Below, in pieces: positions 22,443 through 34,580 of a stretch of 64,000 nucleotides of DNA (its first letter is position 1; each line of letters starts with the position of its first letter). The notes under the pieces are model-generated. The model did not search any database. It saw only the letters and a program-made list of their open reading frames with translations, and was not told the origin of the DNA. Origin of the DNA: Girardinichthys multiradiatus (Eukaryota; Chordata; Actinopteri; Cyprinodontiformes; Goodeidae); contig NC_061800.1 in assembly GCF_021462225.1 (NCBI RefSeq), positions 2,046,001-2,110,000 of the forward strand, written 5' to 3'. The position numbers and the translations under genes were made by a program.

Positions 22443-24460
22443 ACTAACAGTCTCATGTTTTTGACCCGCTTTTCAAGGCTCTGAGTGTTATCCCTGCATT
22501 CACACCCATTTTGAGACCTCTTTCAAAGGTGTCTTCTGGCTTCCACACTGCTCTCTAGAGCTCTGGAAAGGGTTCTTCTGGTTTCCGCCATTCTACAAGG
22601 TCAGTGGTTCCACCACCTTTCTCTAGGGTTCCTCTGAGTGTTGGAGTCATCCATTTTGGTCGGGCAGTTTGACATGCGCGGGTCAACAGATGTCGCAGCT
22701 CTGACGTCACCCAGGATTATAAAACCTGTGGAAAATAACATTTCGTTGCCATTTCCAGCGTGTCTCACGGGACGACGCAATGGAGGCGCATATCTAGAGA
22801 GACAAAAGCTTACAGGCGAATATTTTTTCCACACGGCCATTCCCGGAAGACCTTGAAATCTGTCTGATACAAGAAGGTCAGAAGATTCCTATACCGATCG
22901 AAGACCACGACGATACCCGGTGCAAGTGAAAAACCCACAGAGGTTTTATTTCCAAGGAGATGAGTTTCCTCCTTGTTGATTCAGTCAACTAAACGGTTCT
23001 TCATATTTTCCCATCCTGAGAAGTGATGAGAAGTCTACCGTTTTTTTTTGAGTTGATCATGGTCACGCGACCCCCCCCTAGTTTTTCTTCAGACCTGACC
23101 CATCCTCTACTGGTGGAGAGAAGAAATCAACGTCAAAGTAATTTTGTTCTTTTCTTTTATATTAAATCAGATAGGTGCATTTAGATGTCTGGACAGGATG
23201 AGGGATAGTTAAGGTGATTTAGAATCACCCGTAGTTAATCCAAGGTATCAACCGGTTGCATGCAATACTGATTGAAGTGTTTTATGCTGAGTGTTTGATT
23301 TGCTGTGCAAGTGCGCTGAATCGTGTGTTCATGTTTTGTCCAGCTGATCCCAAATCAGCCGGGAGTTAGAAGTTTTTCCATTCAAAGCAGCTGCGGTCTG
23401 GGCCTTGCCTGACCACTCCTTTGTTCAAGTTTTATTACTGGAGTTTTTCCACTGAGTTCCCCCCTCAGAGTTTTATGACTCTTTGTCCGAGATTTGGGGC
23501 AATCAGCTGTAAGTGGCTAAAGGGGTGCAGCCCCACCGTTTTAACAGCTGATCGCTGCAATTGAGACACCAGCACACCAGCAGGACTTCTCTTTGCAAGT
23601 TAACCGAAACTGCACATTTGTCCATAAAACTGCTGGTTTGATCTTCATAGACACTAAATGCGCATATATTTTCTTTTATTATTATTATTGTTAGGTAGTA
23701 ATTTTTATCCTTTTGTGTAGAATAATGCTTGTTAGTTAGGTGGAGGCTTTTGGACCAGAATAATGGTATATCAGAATTATATGGCTTCAGTAAATCTTCA
23801 TATATATAATTAAGAGAAGTGTTTATTTCGTGCAAGAGTGATTCATCCATCAAAACAAGGTCAAAGTTTCCCCACATTTGGTGAAGCGGTTGAATAAACA
23901 TTCATATTTTGTGGTTCTGGTTAATAATTTATCAATTATTAATTATGAATAGCTAATTGTAATTATTAAGAGCTTTGAGCCCATAACCACAACAAAGGAC
24001 ATCTCTGATTTCTATTCGTAAGTAATGATTTTGGTTAAAAAATAACCATTGATAAAAATTAATCAATAATCATAATCCTTACATGAGGTAATTCAGCAGT
24101 TCTTACACTGTCCCCCATGGTTCCTCCAAGGGTTCCAGTGGTTCCATCACCATTTTTCCAGGTTTCTCTGAGGGCTCCAGTAGTTCCACTGCTGATCTCC
24201 AGGGTTCCTTAGTGTGTTCCAGTCTCTTGAGCTCCATCATGGGGTCCTCTTGCCTCCCTGCCAAACATTTTTAAATACCATGTATGGTTTTCGTGCAGAA
24301 TCAGGGGGAGACAATAAAGTGCAGCTGTTCTCTCTTGCACACAGACACACAAGCGTGCTGCCAGCCTGGGAGCCATATCCATAGCAACAGAACTTTGCCT
24401 CTACTGTTGGTGCTTTCAGACTGAACAGGATTCCAGCGAATTATTCACCTCATTGTTGTG
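22443..24460. other. Unannotated DNA, possible LTR-like pieces
   Basis: TATAAAAC at about 22717 and a GC-richer stretch to about 23100 look promoter- or LTR-like. No borders or primer site could be fixed. A (TTATTATTATTA)-type tract lies near 23680. Repeated TTCCTCCAAGGGTTCCAG-like units occur at 24110-24230. No gene recognised. Confidence 0.3.
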
Positions 24461-24480
24461 CTGTCGCTCGCCTGACGGAA

Positions 24481-25704
24481 CCAGTTTGGAGAGTACCACC
24501 ACCTACTTCACGAGCTGAGTCTGGATGACAGTCGCGTTCAGCGGTATTTCCGACTATCCAGGACCCAGTTTTAGGACCTGCTGTCCCGCGTTGGGGAACA
24601 AGTCAGCCTTTGGAACACCAACTACAGGCGCTGTATCCCCGCTGCAGAGCCCCTGTCCATCTGTCTTCGGTGAGTAAATAAATCTCAGCTCAATAATAAA
24701 AAACAGTCCAATTGTACTGTCCACATCTTCTAAATATAATAAACTTTTTTGTGCCTAAACATGTGGATGAGGACCGCCAAAATATTCCATGATAAAGCTA
24801 TTTTGGTTACCCACTATATTTAATACACCATATAAGGGGCTGTATTGCAGTAGAGTTTTGCAATAAATATTTGGGTTCCAATAAGATCCATAAAGCAAAG
24901 CTAGAAATTTGCACTGAGTTTGTGTAAGTAAATATATCTAAACTGCACAGCCAATGTTTGAAGTACTAAATGTAAGTAGTAAGTAATAGTAGAAAGTGTC
25001 TCTCTGTGAAGAAACCTCACAAACTGGTACATTGTTTTTTTAGGTCTGTTATTAGATCTATTTTCTGTAGAGAAAACCGTTTTAAATTATGATTTATAAA
25101 TTCCAATTCAGATGTCACCTTGTAAAATTTGAATAAGTTATCTGTTTCCTTTTAGGTATATGGCCACTGGGGGACTCCTCCTGTCTGCAGCATTATCCCT
25201 CAGGTGATGGCTGCCATCTGGGACTGCCTGGTGGAGGAGTTCATGGTGGTGCCCTCCGCCGAAGACTGGAGGTCAATCGCTGAGGAGTTCCTGCACTAGT
25301 GGAACTTCCCTCTGTGCTGTGACGCTGTGGACGGCGAGCACGTCCAGATGACAGTACCCTCCAACTCCGGATCCCTGTTCTATAACTACCAGTTGGATTT
25401 CTCAATTGTCCTCCTGGCAGTTGTGGGCGCTGGATACCGGTTCCATGTTATCGATTTTAGGGGGTATGGTCAAACCAGTGACGGTGGCATTCTGGCCTAC
25501 TCTGCTTTCGGCTCTGCGTGCTGGCCCCTGCTGACCTGCCTGGAGCTTAGCTCAAGGGCTGGGGACTGGGGTGGGGTGAGCTGGGGTGTTCATGATGATG
25601 CGTTCCTGCTGAGGATGAACATGATGTGGACCTTCCCTGGACATGGCCGCCTGTCCCACAAAGAGCGCCTCCCTTGCCCCCGCCTTATGAGCCACCTGCT
25701 GTGA
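24481..25704 (+). pseudogene. PIF/Harbinger transposase pseudogene (HARBI1-like)
   Basis: Exon 1 (to 24669, donor GTGAGT) encodes an N-terminal block with HHLLHELSLDDSRVQRYFRLS and YRRCIPAAEPLSICLR. Exon 2 starts at 25156 (acceptor TTTTAG) with RYMATGG, the normal junction for this family. The catalytic region (25327-25704) carries the first Asp in AVDGEH, then SNSGSLFYNYQ, then the second Asp in TSDGG. Lesions are a TAG in exon 1 near 24574, a small deletion/shift near 25195, and a TAG near 25297. The C-terminal part with the catalytic Glu is missing. Confidence 0.85.
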
Positions 25705-26044
25705 GGGGTCCAGCAGCTGGAGAGATGCCACTGCAAGCTTTGGGTCTGGTAGCTGCCAACAACTCCTCAACAGAGTCAAGGTGTGTCAAGGAAGCCCTCA
25801 AAGAATTCTTCATAGTGGAGGGAGCAGTACCATGGCAGCCCACAGCATGATTGAACGGTCCTTTTCAGGACTAAATTTCAAAGACTTTTTTCATAGCCAC
25901 CCAAAACCTCTTCAGAGCAAACCTGCCTTCATTCTATGTTTCTGTCTTTTTTTATATATGTGATTGTTGGTTTGCGATCAAATTTTTGCAGATTGTAGGT
26001 ATTGTTTTCCCTTCTTTTTTTTGCAGGGACTGCACTGGAACTCA
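25705..26044. other. No gene seen
   Basis: This is the tail of the Harbinger-derived segment and unassigned DNA. The terminal repeats of the Harbinger element were not found. Confidence 0.3.
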
Positions 26045-26300
26045 ATACAATCAGTCAGTCATTTTCTATTGCTTCTTCCATAGTGGGTCGTGGGGAAGCT
26101 GGTGCCTATCTCTTGCAGTCTATGGGGGAGAGGTGGGATACATTCTGGACAGATCACCAATTCATTGCAGGGTACCACAGACACACATGCAGGACAAACA
26201 ACCATGCGCACACTCAGTCAAACCTAAGGGCAATTTAGATAGACCATTTAACCTAACAGTCATGTTTTTGGTCTGGCGAACCCACTCATGCATGGGTAGA
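26045..26300 (+). repeat. Teleost dispersed GC-rich repeat fragment
   Basis: This contains CAGTCAGTCATTTTCTATTGCTTCTTCCATAGTGGG-type sequence, then GGACAGATCACCAATTCATTGCAGGG and CTAAGGGCAATTTAGA. It is a degraded relative of the repeat inserted at 45741-46134. Family name not recalled with certainty. Confidence 0.6.
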
Positions 26301-27299
26301 ATGGAATAGGCGGTATAGAAGAGGAATGAATGGTCTTTACCTGGATTTTTACATTTCATATCAATTTGCTGCCACATCCTTTTTGTGCCTGCTGGGTTGC
26401 ACCTAGACACTCATTATTACGCACACACACACACTTTATTTATTTTTGGACGTGTCGAGGATTCAATTTTAATTCTCTGTCAGATCACACTCACGCATTG
26501 ACTTTGCAATGCTAACTCTTGCCGTTTTGTACCAGCAAAGTTATCGCTTTCCTTCTTAAATATATTTTGATATGCTCCATATTCACCTAATTCTCCTTAT
26601 TAAGATTTTTAATTCCAAATATGCACTTCGAGGCCAACTGTTGTTCATTCAAACATTTGCCTGTCAGAACGGCCAAGGGTTTCTCTTCCTTTGTACGTTA
26701 ATGAGAGCTAACTTTTGCCAAACTTTGAGACTGATCAGAAACAGGTCGTGTGAAATTATCCATTTCAGTAGACATGAACTGAAGTTGTGATGTAGACTGA
26801 AAGTGTAGCTTAAACGGATAAAAATAAAAGGTTAATGTTGTAAGAGTCTATTTTATAACAATGGGGTTCGAATCTAATTATATTTTTCTTTTAACTAAAA
26901 GCTTTATCTAGGCTTAAATTGTCCTACAGTTTATTGTTTATTAATTATTTTAAGGTTTTTATATTTTAGGGGAGTGTATGTGACCATAAGAATAAAATTG
27001 AGTTATATTAAGTTCTTAGCAGGTTTAACAAGGTTTAGAAATTCGTAGTTTCCTGCTAAGTGGTGGAACCACCTCTGTTGTGCTGCTGGGCTGCTGACTA
27101 TTGATCCAGGCCATGGAGGCTTCTCAGGTGTAAGCAGATGTAACTCCAAATCCAATACAATAAACAAACTGCAGGGGTCTTGATACGCATTTGTTTGCTT
27201 ACTCAGGTGCGCCAACAGGGCCCTGTTTCACAAAGCAGGATTAATGAGAACTTAGAGTAAGCTCTGGGGTAAGTATGTGCATACTGTAATATTTCCAAC
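26301..27299. other. No gene seen
   Basis: AT-rich non-coding DNA. Short frames here show no recognisable protein. Confidence 0.35.
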
Positions 27300-27304
27300 A
27301 ATAA

Positions 27305-28440
27305 GTGCCGCCGAAGTTTTCCATAATACTATTTGTCAAACCTTACATGCTCTCACTGGTGTTCAGAACCACAGTGATATTTTATATGGTGCATCCTGAC
27401 AACAATCTCAGAGCGCTGTTTCAACCACTAAATGGAAACTGGTCTCACACTCAAAATTGTGTATTCAGTAAGTCCAGATTGAAGTTCTTTGGTTTAATTT
27501 TTTCTGCAGAAGGAGTTTCTGCAGATCCGAAGAAAGTTGCTGTTGTTCATCAAGCTGCCGACCCTAAAACTCTCAGTGAAATCAAAAGCCTCCTTGGCAT
27601 CGCCAACTACTGCTCCAGTTTTCTATCTCTGAGCTTCTGTGACAGCTCACCAGAAAAGATGTTTCTTGGGTGTGGAGTCCAGATCAGCAGACAGCTCTTA
27701 AAAAACTGAAAGACAGTCTCACTAGTGACAACGTTATGTCCTATTTCTACCCAGGTCATGAAACGGAATTGCCTGTGGATGCTATTCTGTTTGGACTAGA
27801 CAAAAAAAAAGGATGACAAAGGGGTGAAACACGTAGTACCATATGCCAGTCGATCTCTCAGCGACGTTAACAAGAGATACTTCCAGACTGAAAAAGAGGC
27901 ACTCGCTATTGTTTGGAGCTGTGAAAATTTTCACCTATACATATATGGACATACCTTCACACTAGTGACAGGTCATAAAGCCCTAGAAATTATTTGGAAC
28001 AATCCCAGGTCAAAACTACCTGCAAGGGTTGAAATATGGGGTATGAGGCATCAGCTCTACGACGTTAAGGTGGAATTTAGAAAGGGAGCCAACAACCCTG
28101 CTGATTACATGTCTCGTCACCCGATTCCATCCCCACCAAATGAAAGTACACGTGCTGCAGAAGAAAATGTGAACTTCATTACAGCTTATGCCACATCAAA
28201 AGCCATGACAGAAATCAAAGCAGAGACACTCAAAGACTATTCTTCAAGAAGTCAGTACTCACATTAGCAACAATACATGACATAAACTTGAAAAATCACA
28301 GCATGTTAACGTCAATAAACATTTCCATTGTGTCAGTCGTGAACTGACAACATCACCAGCATCTGACATCATTCTGCGTGGAACAAGAATAGTTATTCCC
28401 ACCACTCTGCAGGAAAGAGTTGTCCAGCTTGCTCATGAAT
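27305..28440 (+). pseudogene. Ty3/gypsy pol fragment: RT end and RNase H
   Basis: The frame 27305-27709 holds the RT thumb region with KFFGLIFSAEGVSADPKK and IKSLLGIANYCSSFL. Shifts near 27640 and 27800 separate it from 27824-28267, which carries the gypsy RNase H blocks PYASRSL, YFQTEKEALAIVW and FRKGANNPADYMSRH. Degraded linker toward integrase (ILRGTRIVIPTTLQERVVQLAHE) continues to about 28440. No LTRs, gag or integrase core are present. Confidence 0.85.
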
Positions 28441-28640
28441 CCAGCAGCACAGGAGCACCGCAGGGGACTGTGCTCTCATCATTTTTTTTCACTCTGTACA
28501 CCTCAGACTTCCAGTACAAGACAAACTCTTGTCGTGCAGAAATTCTCAGATGATTCTGCAGTCGTTGGGTGTATCAGAGATGTACAAGGAGGTGGTGGAC
28601 CGCTTTGTGGCATGGTGTGGAAACAATCATCTCATCTCTG
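28441..28640 (+). pseudogene. Rex1-like LINE reverse transcriptase fragment
   Basis: Directly joined to the gypsy fragment. It encodes GAPQGTVLSSFFFTLYTSDFQ, then in another frame QKFSDDSAVVGCIRDV, where the YxDD-type motif reads FSDD. This is the pattern of the Rex1/Babar branch of CR1-like LINEs. It is truncated at both ends with at least one frameshift. Confidence 0.7.
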
Positions 28641-28705
28641 AAACATACATTTTTAGCAAAAGAGAAGCCAAGTTGTTTCTTAAGTGAGTTTTTAGTTTTC
28701 CAGTG

Positions 28706-29089
28706 TCATGACTCCGGAGGATTGCAGAAAGGACTTCCAAGTTCACATTCATAGTTTGAGGGACCATCATCCTGACATTCAACATTACTCTGTAAAGGAT
28801 GGTTAGCAGTTTCTTTAAGGATACGTTCACACTTAAGGTCTGAAATATCCCCATCAGGACACCTAGTTCTACCAGTATTAAAGGAAGAATACACATTAGT
28901 ACGGTAGTGACAATTTTTGAATGGAAAATCCAATGTCTCATATCGTTTTAGATGTGTCCTTAGGTGACTGAGGAGATTCTTACCATTGAATGGTTGGTTG
29001 CTGCATTTTGATTTCCACATTGCCCAACTTTCTGAGAATGAATCCGTGTTAAATGAATTGTCAAAGCATTCAGTGACTGAAATGTGCAA
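28706..29089 (-). pseudogene. Degenerate C2H2-like zinc finger protein fragment
   Basis: The minus-strand frame has CSNQPFNGKNLLSHLRTHLKRYE followed by CHYRTNVYSSFNTGRTRCPDG. This resembles paired non-canonical C2H2 fingers of multicopy uncharacterised teleost proteins. Expected Cys/His positions are partly lost and no start or splice sites were established. Probably a relic of a transposon-linked gene family. Confidence 0.4.
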
Positions 29090-31250
29090 ATACAGTAATC
29101 ATAGATCATGGCAACAGACAGACTGAGGAAACATCGCTATGATGTACCCGATAATGTTCAAGCACTTTTATCTGTTTTTAAGATAAAGCCACAAACGTTT
29201 TACCTCAAGGCCATTAGATATTTTCCCTTTACTAGTATTCTGCACTAAAGTAACTGTGGAAGTGCAATCAATGTCTTTTTGATATCAACAATCAACATAC
29301 AAAAATGGAATCTTTGTATATCTGCAAGGTGTTTCAGCATCCTCCTGAAAAGAGAGATTATGTCATTTTCAAGTACTTGGAAGCATAAATGACACATTTC
29401 ATCTTTAATCATTTATCAGCACCATACTGTGTATAAAATACAGGCGCTCAGACCAGAACCACTTTTTAAAGGTTTGTTAATAGCAACAATTCTTAAGTAC
29501 CAGCTATAACTGTATATTTATGACTATTAAAAAAATCGTGTTACAATGGAGAAATGTGACTTTTAGAACAGGTAAAACTTGCCAAAAAGGCACTCTGACA
29601 GACAAAATTGCTGCAATGGTAGTAAATGCAGTTAGCCAAGTGCAGAGCGTTAGCTGCTCATTTTTAAAAGTCTGTAACATGCCACAACACGTCCTCCTCC
29701 ATCCAGCGTCAAAGGCAGTGCAGCAAAAAAGCTTCCCAGAGCAAAAACGACTTTATTTCTGTTGGGATATTAATGCGTTCACAAGTTTCATTCAGAGTGA
29801 AGACCAGACAGTTGCACGTGGATTCCAAGATGTCGTAGGTTTCAGACAACTCATGAAGAAGCAGGTGGTGCGTACGTGCGTGTGTGAATCTCTCTTTCCT
29901 TCATTTTTGTAGTTTACTCTTTGTTTGGGTGCTTTCCGCACATGCGTACATTCCAGAACCAGCTGAGTGGTGACGTCAGGACCTCTAGCGTAGTTACACA
30001 AGGGAGGCCGACAGCCGGTGGATTTGTTTTACTTTTTTAAATGGGACATTTAAAATTGATTTTGAATCACAGTAAATGGAAATTGGGATTATTACGTAAA
30101 TCGTGACCAAGAACATACATTAAGTCATGGACGACTCAAATTATTTGAGGGCAATGTTTGAAACTAATCAATATATTAAAGTACTGAAAACCTGAAAAAC
30201 AAAACTTTTTTGAAAATACTCCACCTCAATTGCTTTATCAAATATTTACTATTTGGTCTTTCAGTGTAGGGAATCTGGGACTTGCTCTTTTCATGGTCCA
30301 TGGTTGTTTATGTTGGCTTCTGTTAGCGTGAATTACAAAATGGTGACTTAAAAAAATATCGATTTTTTGGCGTACCTGTAGTATTTACCATTGCTACAAG
30401 AACGAAAGAAATGGATCAAAAAGAAATGGTGTTTAGTACCTGTGAATATTGTAATGGTTATCGACCCCACAACACCTCGGGGGTCTTTGATACTTGGAAG
30501 AATTATAAAGAACTCCAGATAAAAGGTAAGTTTAGTTTGTCTTTCAATTACAAACTTGATTTAAAGAACGGTAACAAAAATGTGTCTAATATATGAGGCT
30601 ACAAATTGATGAACAAGATTACTGATAAAATTATGTAATATTATTGCCGTCTTATGCATATTGGTAATGCTCATGACATATCTTGACTTATTATTCTGGC
30701 TCCTTTAATTTAAGTTTGTTCAAAGGGCCCCGCTTGTGTAGGAGCCACGTTTGTTTCTCTATCTTTGTCACCACTAGGGGGTTGTATTTCCTGTAGGTAC
30801 TGATTGCAGCAGAGACGAGAGTGTTTATTTAAGGTGAAGGGAAGTTTGGGAGACATTTGCTCTTTTTATGCGAGAGTTACAGATGGGAACTTAATATTTT
30901 AGCCATCTGAAATACTTTGTTCCCACCACCTCAGAACAAAATAATTTACCAATAAGATTTTACTGTGTTTATTCCTCTTTTCATGGACAATAAGACCTGT
31001 GAATTTGGAAACATTTTTACTGTGTTATACATGTTACAAGGCCGACCACTCAAACGCTGATAATTTAAAGAGACACAGCAGAGCAGTGGTTCATTAAACA
31101 AGTAGAAACAAGTTTCTTAAAACGTAAGCAGGGCAACCTTTACCCATCTTTTGATGCTGCATCAATGGTAGTTAGAAAAGGCAGATGTGTTTGCTGACTG
31201 GTGGACAACTCAGCTTAAGTCGTTACACTAACAGTTTACCACATCTGGGG
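29090..31250. other. Unannotated DNA with one candidate small exon
   Basis: At 30411-30523 an ATG frame (MDQKEMVFSTCEYCNGYRPH and on) ends at a good donor, AAAAGGTAAGTTT, after about 37 codons. It could be a first exon, but no acceptor-linked partner was found. The frame at 29520-29912 is not recognisable. Otherwise nothing is seen. Confidence 0.25.
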
Positions 31251-31374
31251 GTGCCACTTGGGTGGCCAATGTTATTTCAGGAGGTGCCATAGCCCTCCTG
31301 CCTCCTACCTCTTGCCTCATCCTCCTGACCACACCCATGCAAAGCTTCCTTCGCTGATCCCCACACTTGGCCAT

Positions 31375-31505
31375 GCCCCTCAGTGTTTCTTGGCACAGGG
31401 TCGCCATAGTGATGGTGTTTGTCCTGTAATCGGTGGGCTGCCAGTTCGAACCCCTGCTTTGTCTAACTCAGTCACTGTGTCCTTGGGCAAGACGCAATGA
31501 CACAC
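31375..31505 (+). repeat. SINE fragment (tRNA-like head)
   Basis: CGGTGGGCTGCCAGTTCGAACCCC contains a polymerase III B-box-like core (GTTCGAACCC) and is followed by GTGTCCTTGGGCAAGACGCAA. The same order occurs in the longer SINE at 36515-36830. Confidence 0.65.
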
Positions 31506-34500
31506 AAATTTGTCTGGGGGTGGGGCTAGTTTTGCTTTAAGAATGTGTTGAACATATGCACTAAAGGTTTGATTTATAAAGTGATGCTAGGTCTAGCCTT
31601 TTGCCTGTAGTCTGAAGGGATTTAAAGAAAAAAACGCTAGGGGGCAAAGGTCAAGGCACAACTCAGTGGGTGAAGGTTTCCAGGCACTGTGTCTATGTCT
31701 GCCGAGAGCTGTGAGCCTATAAGGACAAGTATGCTTAAAGCCATCCGAGTCCATTGGAAACAGACAAAACACCTCAAAGCTCCAGTTGTTGCTGGAACAC
31801 TGCTTACCCACTCAAAGAGGAGTTAACATACATCCCAGCTTAGCTAGAAGTAATGCAGAGCCTAAGTCTCACCTGGACTTATTTTCCTTAACTCCTGGTG
31901 CACAATCTCCCTATAATATGCACTAACCAGCACAGGTAGGCTTGGATGGATGCCAGGTGTTGTTGGAGGCTTAAATAATGATCACCAACATTATGTTTAA
32001 TCCATGCACCTAGTATGATTCAAATAGTTAATAGAGTTCAGCCACAAGAATAGAACTTGAAACTATAAATACTGGTTGTAGGTACATCACAACCAAAGAC
32101 TCCCATGGGCTGCCAACATTCCAGCAGTTTTTTTTGCAGTGTGTTTCTTTAGGTTGCATCCCATATGATGTTGATGAACAGGTGTGGACTAACTGAAGAT
32201 TTTGTGAAGTGCCTTGAGACAACATGTGTTGTGAATTGGTGCTATATAAATAAACTGAATTGAATTGAATCGCAGAGATTATAGAGAATTGCAGTTTGGT
32301 TATTTTTTTTCTCCCAGTTTTTTTGTGCCTAGTATCTATTTTTGTATATAAATGCTCTTGTACATTTAATTAATATGTCATTCACTGTCAACCACTCTGA
32401 CATTTTCTGTTGTGTTTTCTATTGTCTCCAACTGTATACAGTAAAAAAAAAAGTTATTTGTTTTTCAATGGCCAAAATGCTTATATTCAACTGCTCAACA
32501 ATAATGCAGTCTACTGCACCATAAGGAAACTGAATTATACAGATAGCGGGTAGCATCTTCAGGCAGCTGTGAAACCTAATACACAAAAACATGCAATTTT
32601 CCAAACAACATTTGTCAGTATTTAGAAAGTGTTGATTGGCTTTACATAACTGGTAAATTGAATACATAGTATGTGGTTGCCTCACAGAGGGCCAGTCACA
32701 GTTTATCTCTCTTGACACAGGTATGTCTGGCTGCAGGCTGTATTTGGTCTGAGGATGCTATTAGGGTAAGAGGAGGTTGCTCTGGTGAAATCTCCCTCCA
32801 TTAGAATGAAAATCATAGAGTCTCTTTTAAACACACTTTTGCTTCGTGGGGAAGCAAATTATCAGGAAGACCTCCAGATACATTCTGTCTTTGACAAAGT
32901 CTTAAACTCTGGCAACTGACATGTCTCCTGATTTCCATACCATGTTACCAACCAGTAGCCAACACATTTTTGATATGTGTCATATCTTTCATAATTTCCC
33001 ATCTTGAGAACCCTTTGTGATGCAATATTTTAATAAGTTAGATTGTGTATCTGCAACATTGCAAAGTGCCCCTTAAATTGTGATTGCCAGGTTAGATAAC
33101 TGACATTATTGTAGCACTGATCACCATTTTACTTTTCACATTTATTTGACTAATTTCATAACAGCATTGTACTAGATGTTTTCATTTTTTTCCCATCCTC
33201 CTCCAATCCAGCTATGATTGACACATGCATCTGCAAGGCCTTGCAGGACAGCTACCCATTCTCTTGTGTTGCTGCTCTGCATGGTTGATCACGGAGGTCC
33301 ACCTTTAGACACTGACTGCTGGGTCCAACAGGGAATCAGTCTACCACTGTGGAATTATTTAGGAAGTAGAGCTGCCTGGTATTTGTCTTGTGCCAGCAGG
33401 GAATGTTGAAAGACAGGCCAGACAAAGGATGAAGAGGATGTACGCAAGGCACAGTTCTCTCAGTTTTCAGTGGGAAGGATCTGTCTAGACATTAATGTTT
33501 CACAACAGCGACTCAGCATATTTAATTGTCTTTGAAAAACTTTTGCCACCAGTCCCCATCCTTTGTAGGGTGGGAAAGGAAGTGTTTTGAGAACTTTGGG
33601 AGGAGTTTGAAAAGTTGGATTCCGTGATCCAAAGAAGAACTAGAGTTTCACCTTAATAATGGTTGATGGCAGAAATTTAATGACAATAGTAGGTCTTAAG
33701 AATTGCATAATTTGTAAAGACCTTTGTTCCAGTGATGTCACATGTAGCTATTTTTATTGAAAAACGTTTAAGCAGATGTAAGAAGTTTAGTTTAAAAATA
33801 GTTTTAAGCAAACAAAAATGTCTAACCAATTTAAAAGTCAAACATTGACTCAATTACAATTTTACATGTAATTTGATTATATTTGAAAAGTTCTCTTTTA
33901 TTTTTCAACACTACCATTGATCTTGCTATTCAAATTGTTATTCTGATATAAACGAATACCTTCATAAATGTGCAAAGCGAAGAGTTTAACTTCTAGCAAT
34001 TTGCCTAAAGAGGCTCCTAATATTACAGATCAAAAAAAAAAAAAAAGAAATTGGTTGATGTGCATTTCATCAAATGATGTAAGTGAATCTGTAACACACA
34101 GATATATTTTCTAAGACATCATGCAAGAAGCCAAATTGACAGGGCCTAAAGCTTGTATTCACTATAAGCACAAGTTGTTGGCTCTCCTGCAGCGGGTCTC
34201 TCATTATTCACTCTTGGGGGTACTGACTCTTCCCCACCATCTGTCACTTGTGTAGACATCTTTTCAGGTGTCTAACTTACTCACGTACATAAGACACAGG
34301 AGACATTTTCTATTGTTGAACTGGTAGCCACACTGCCCTGCTCTGGCTCGAACACGCACTGAACATCGAACGCAGGGAGGCTCCGCCTTTATTACCTTTT
34401 ATAATAGTGCATAACCTTCCACTCTACAAAGTAGTGCCTACCCAAAAATACAACAGTGGCATACATTGTACTCAACACAGGTATCTGTCCCTGCATCCTT

Positions 34501-34570
34501 TTCAAAACCTTAATGAAAATCTATTGTCATACCACATAAGCATCCAATGACGTGGTATATTTTTGATGCT
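31506..34570. other. Unannotated DNA with a repeat tail
   Basis: At 32205-32270 the sequence AGTGCCTTGAGACAACATG, then GGTGCTATATAAATAAACTG and (AATTG)n, is the 3' tail of a common teleost retroposon in plus orientation. An A-tract sits at 34032-34046. No gene was recognised in the rest. Confidence 0.35.
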
Positions 34571-34580
34571 GGGGACTAGT

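Noticed and set aside
23503..23901. 132-codon minus frame
   Set aside because: Unrecognisable product, no splice or start context, AT-rich; likely chance.
29520..29912. 130-codon plus frame
   Set aside because: No domain recognised and no support from neighbours.
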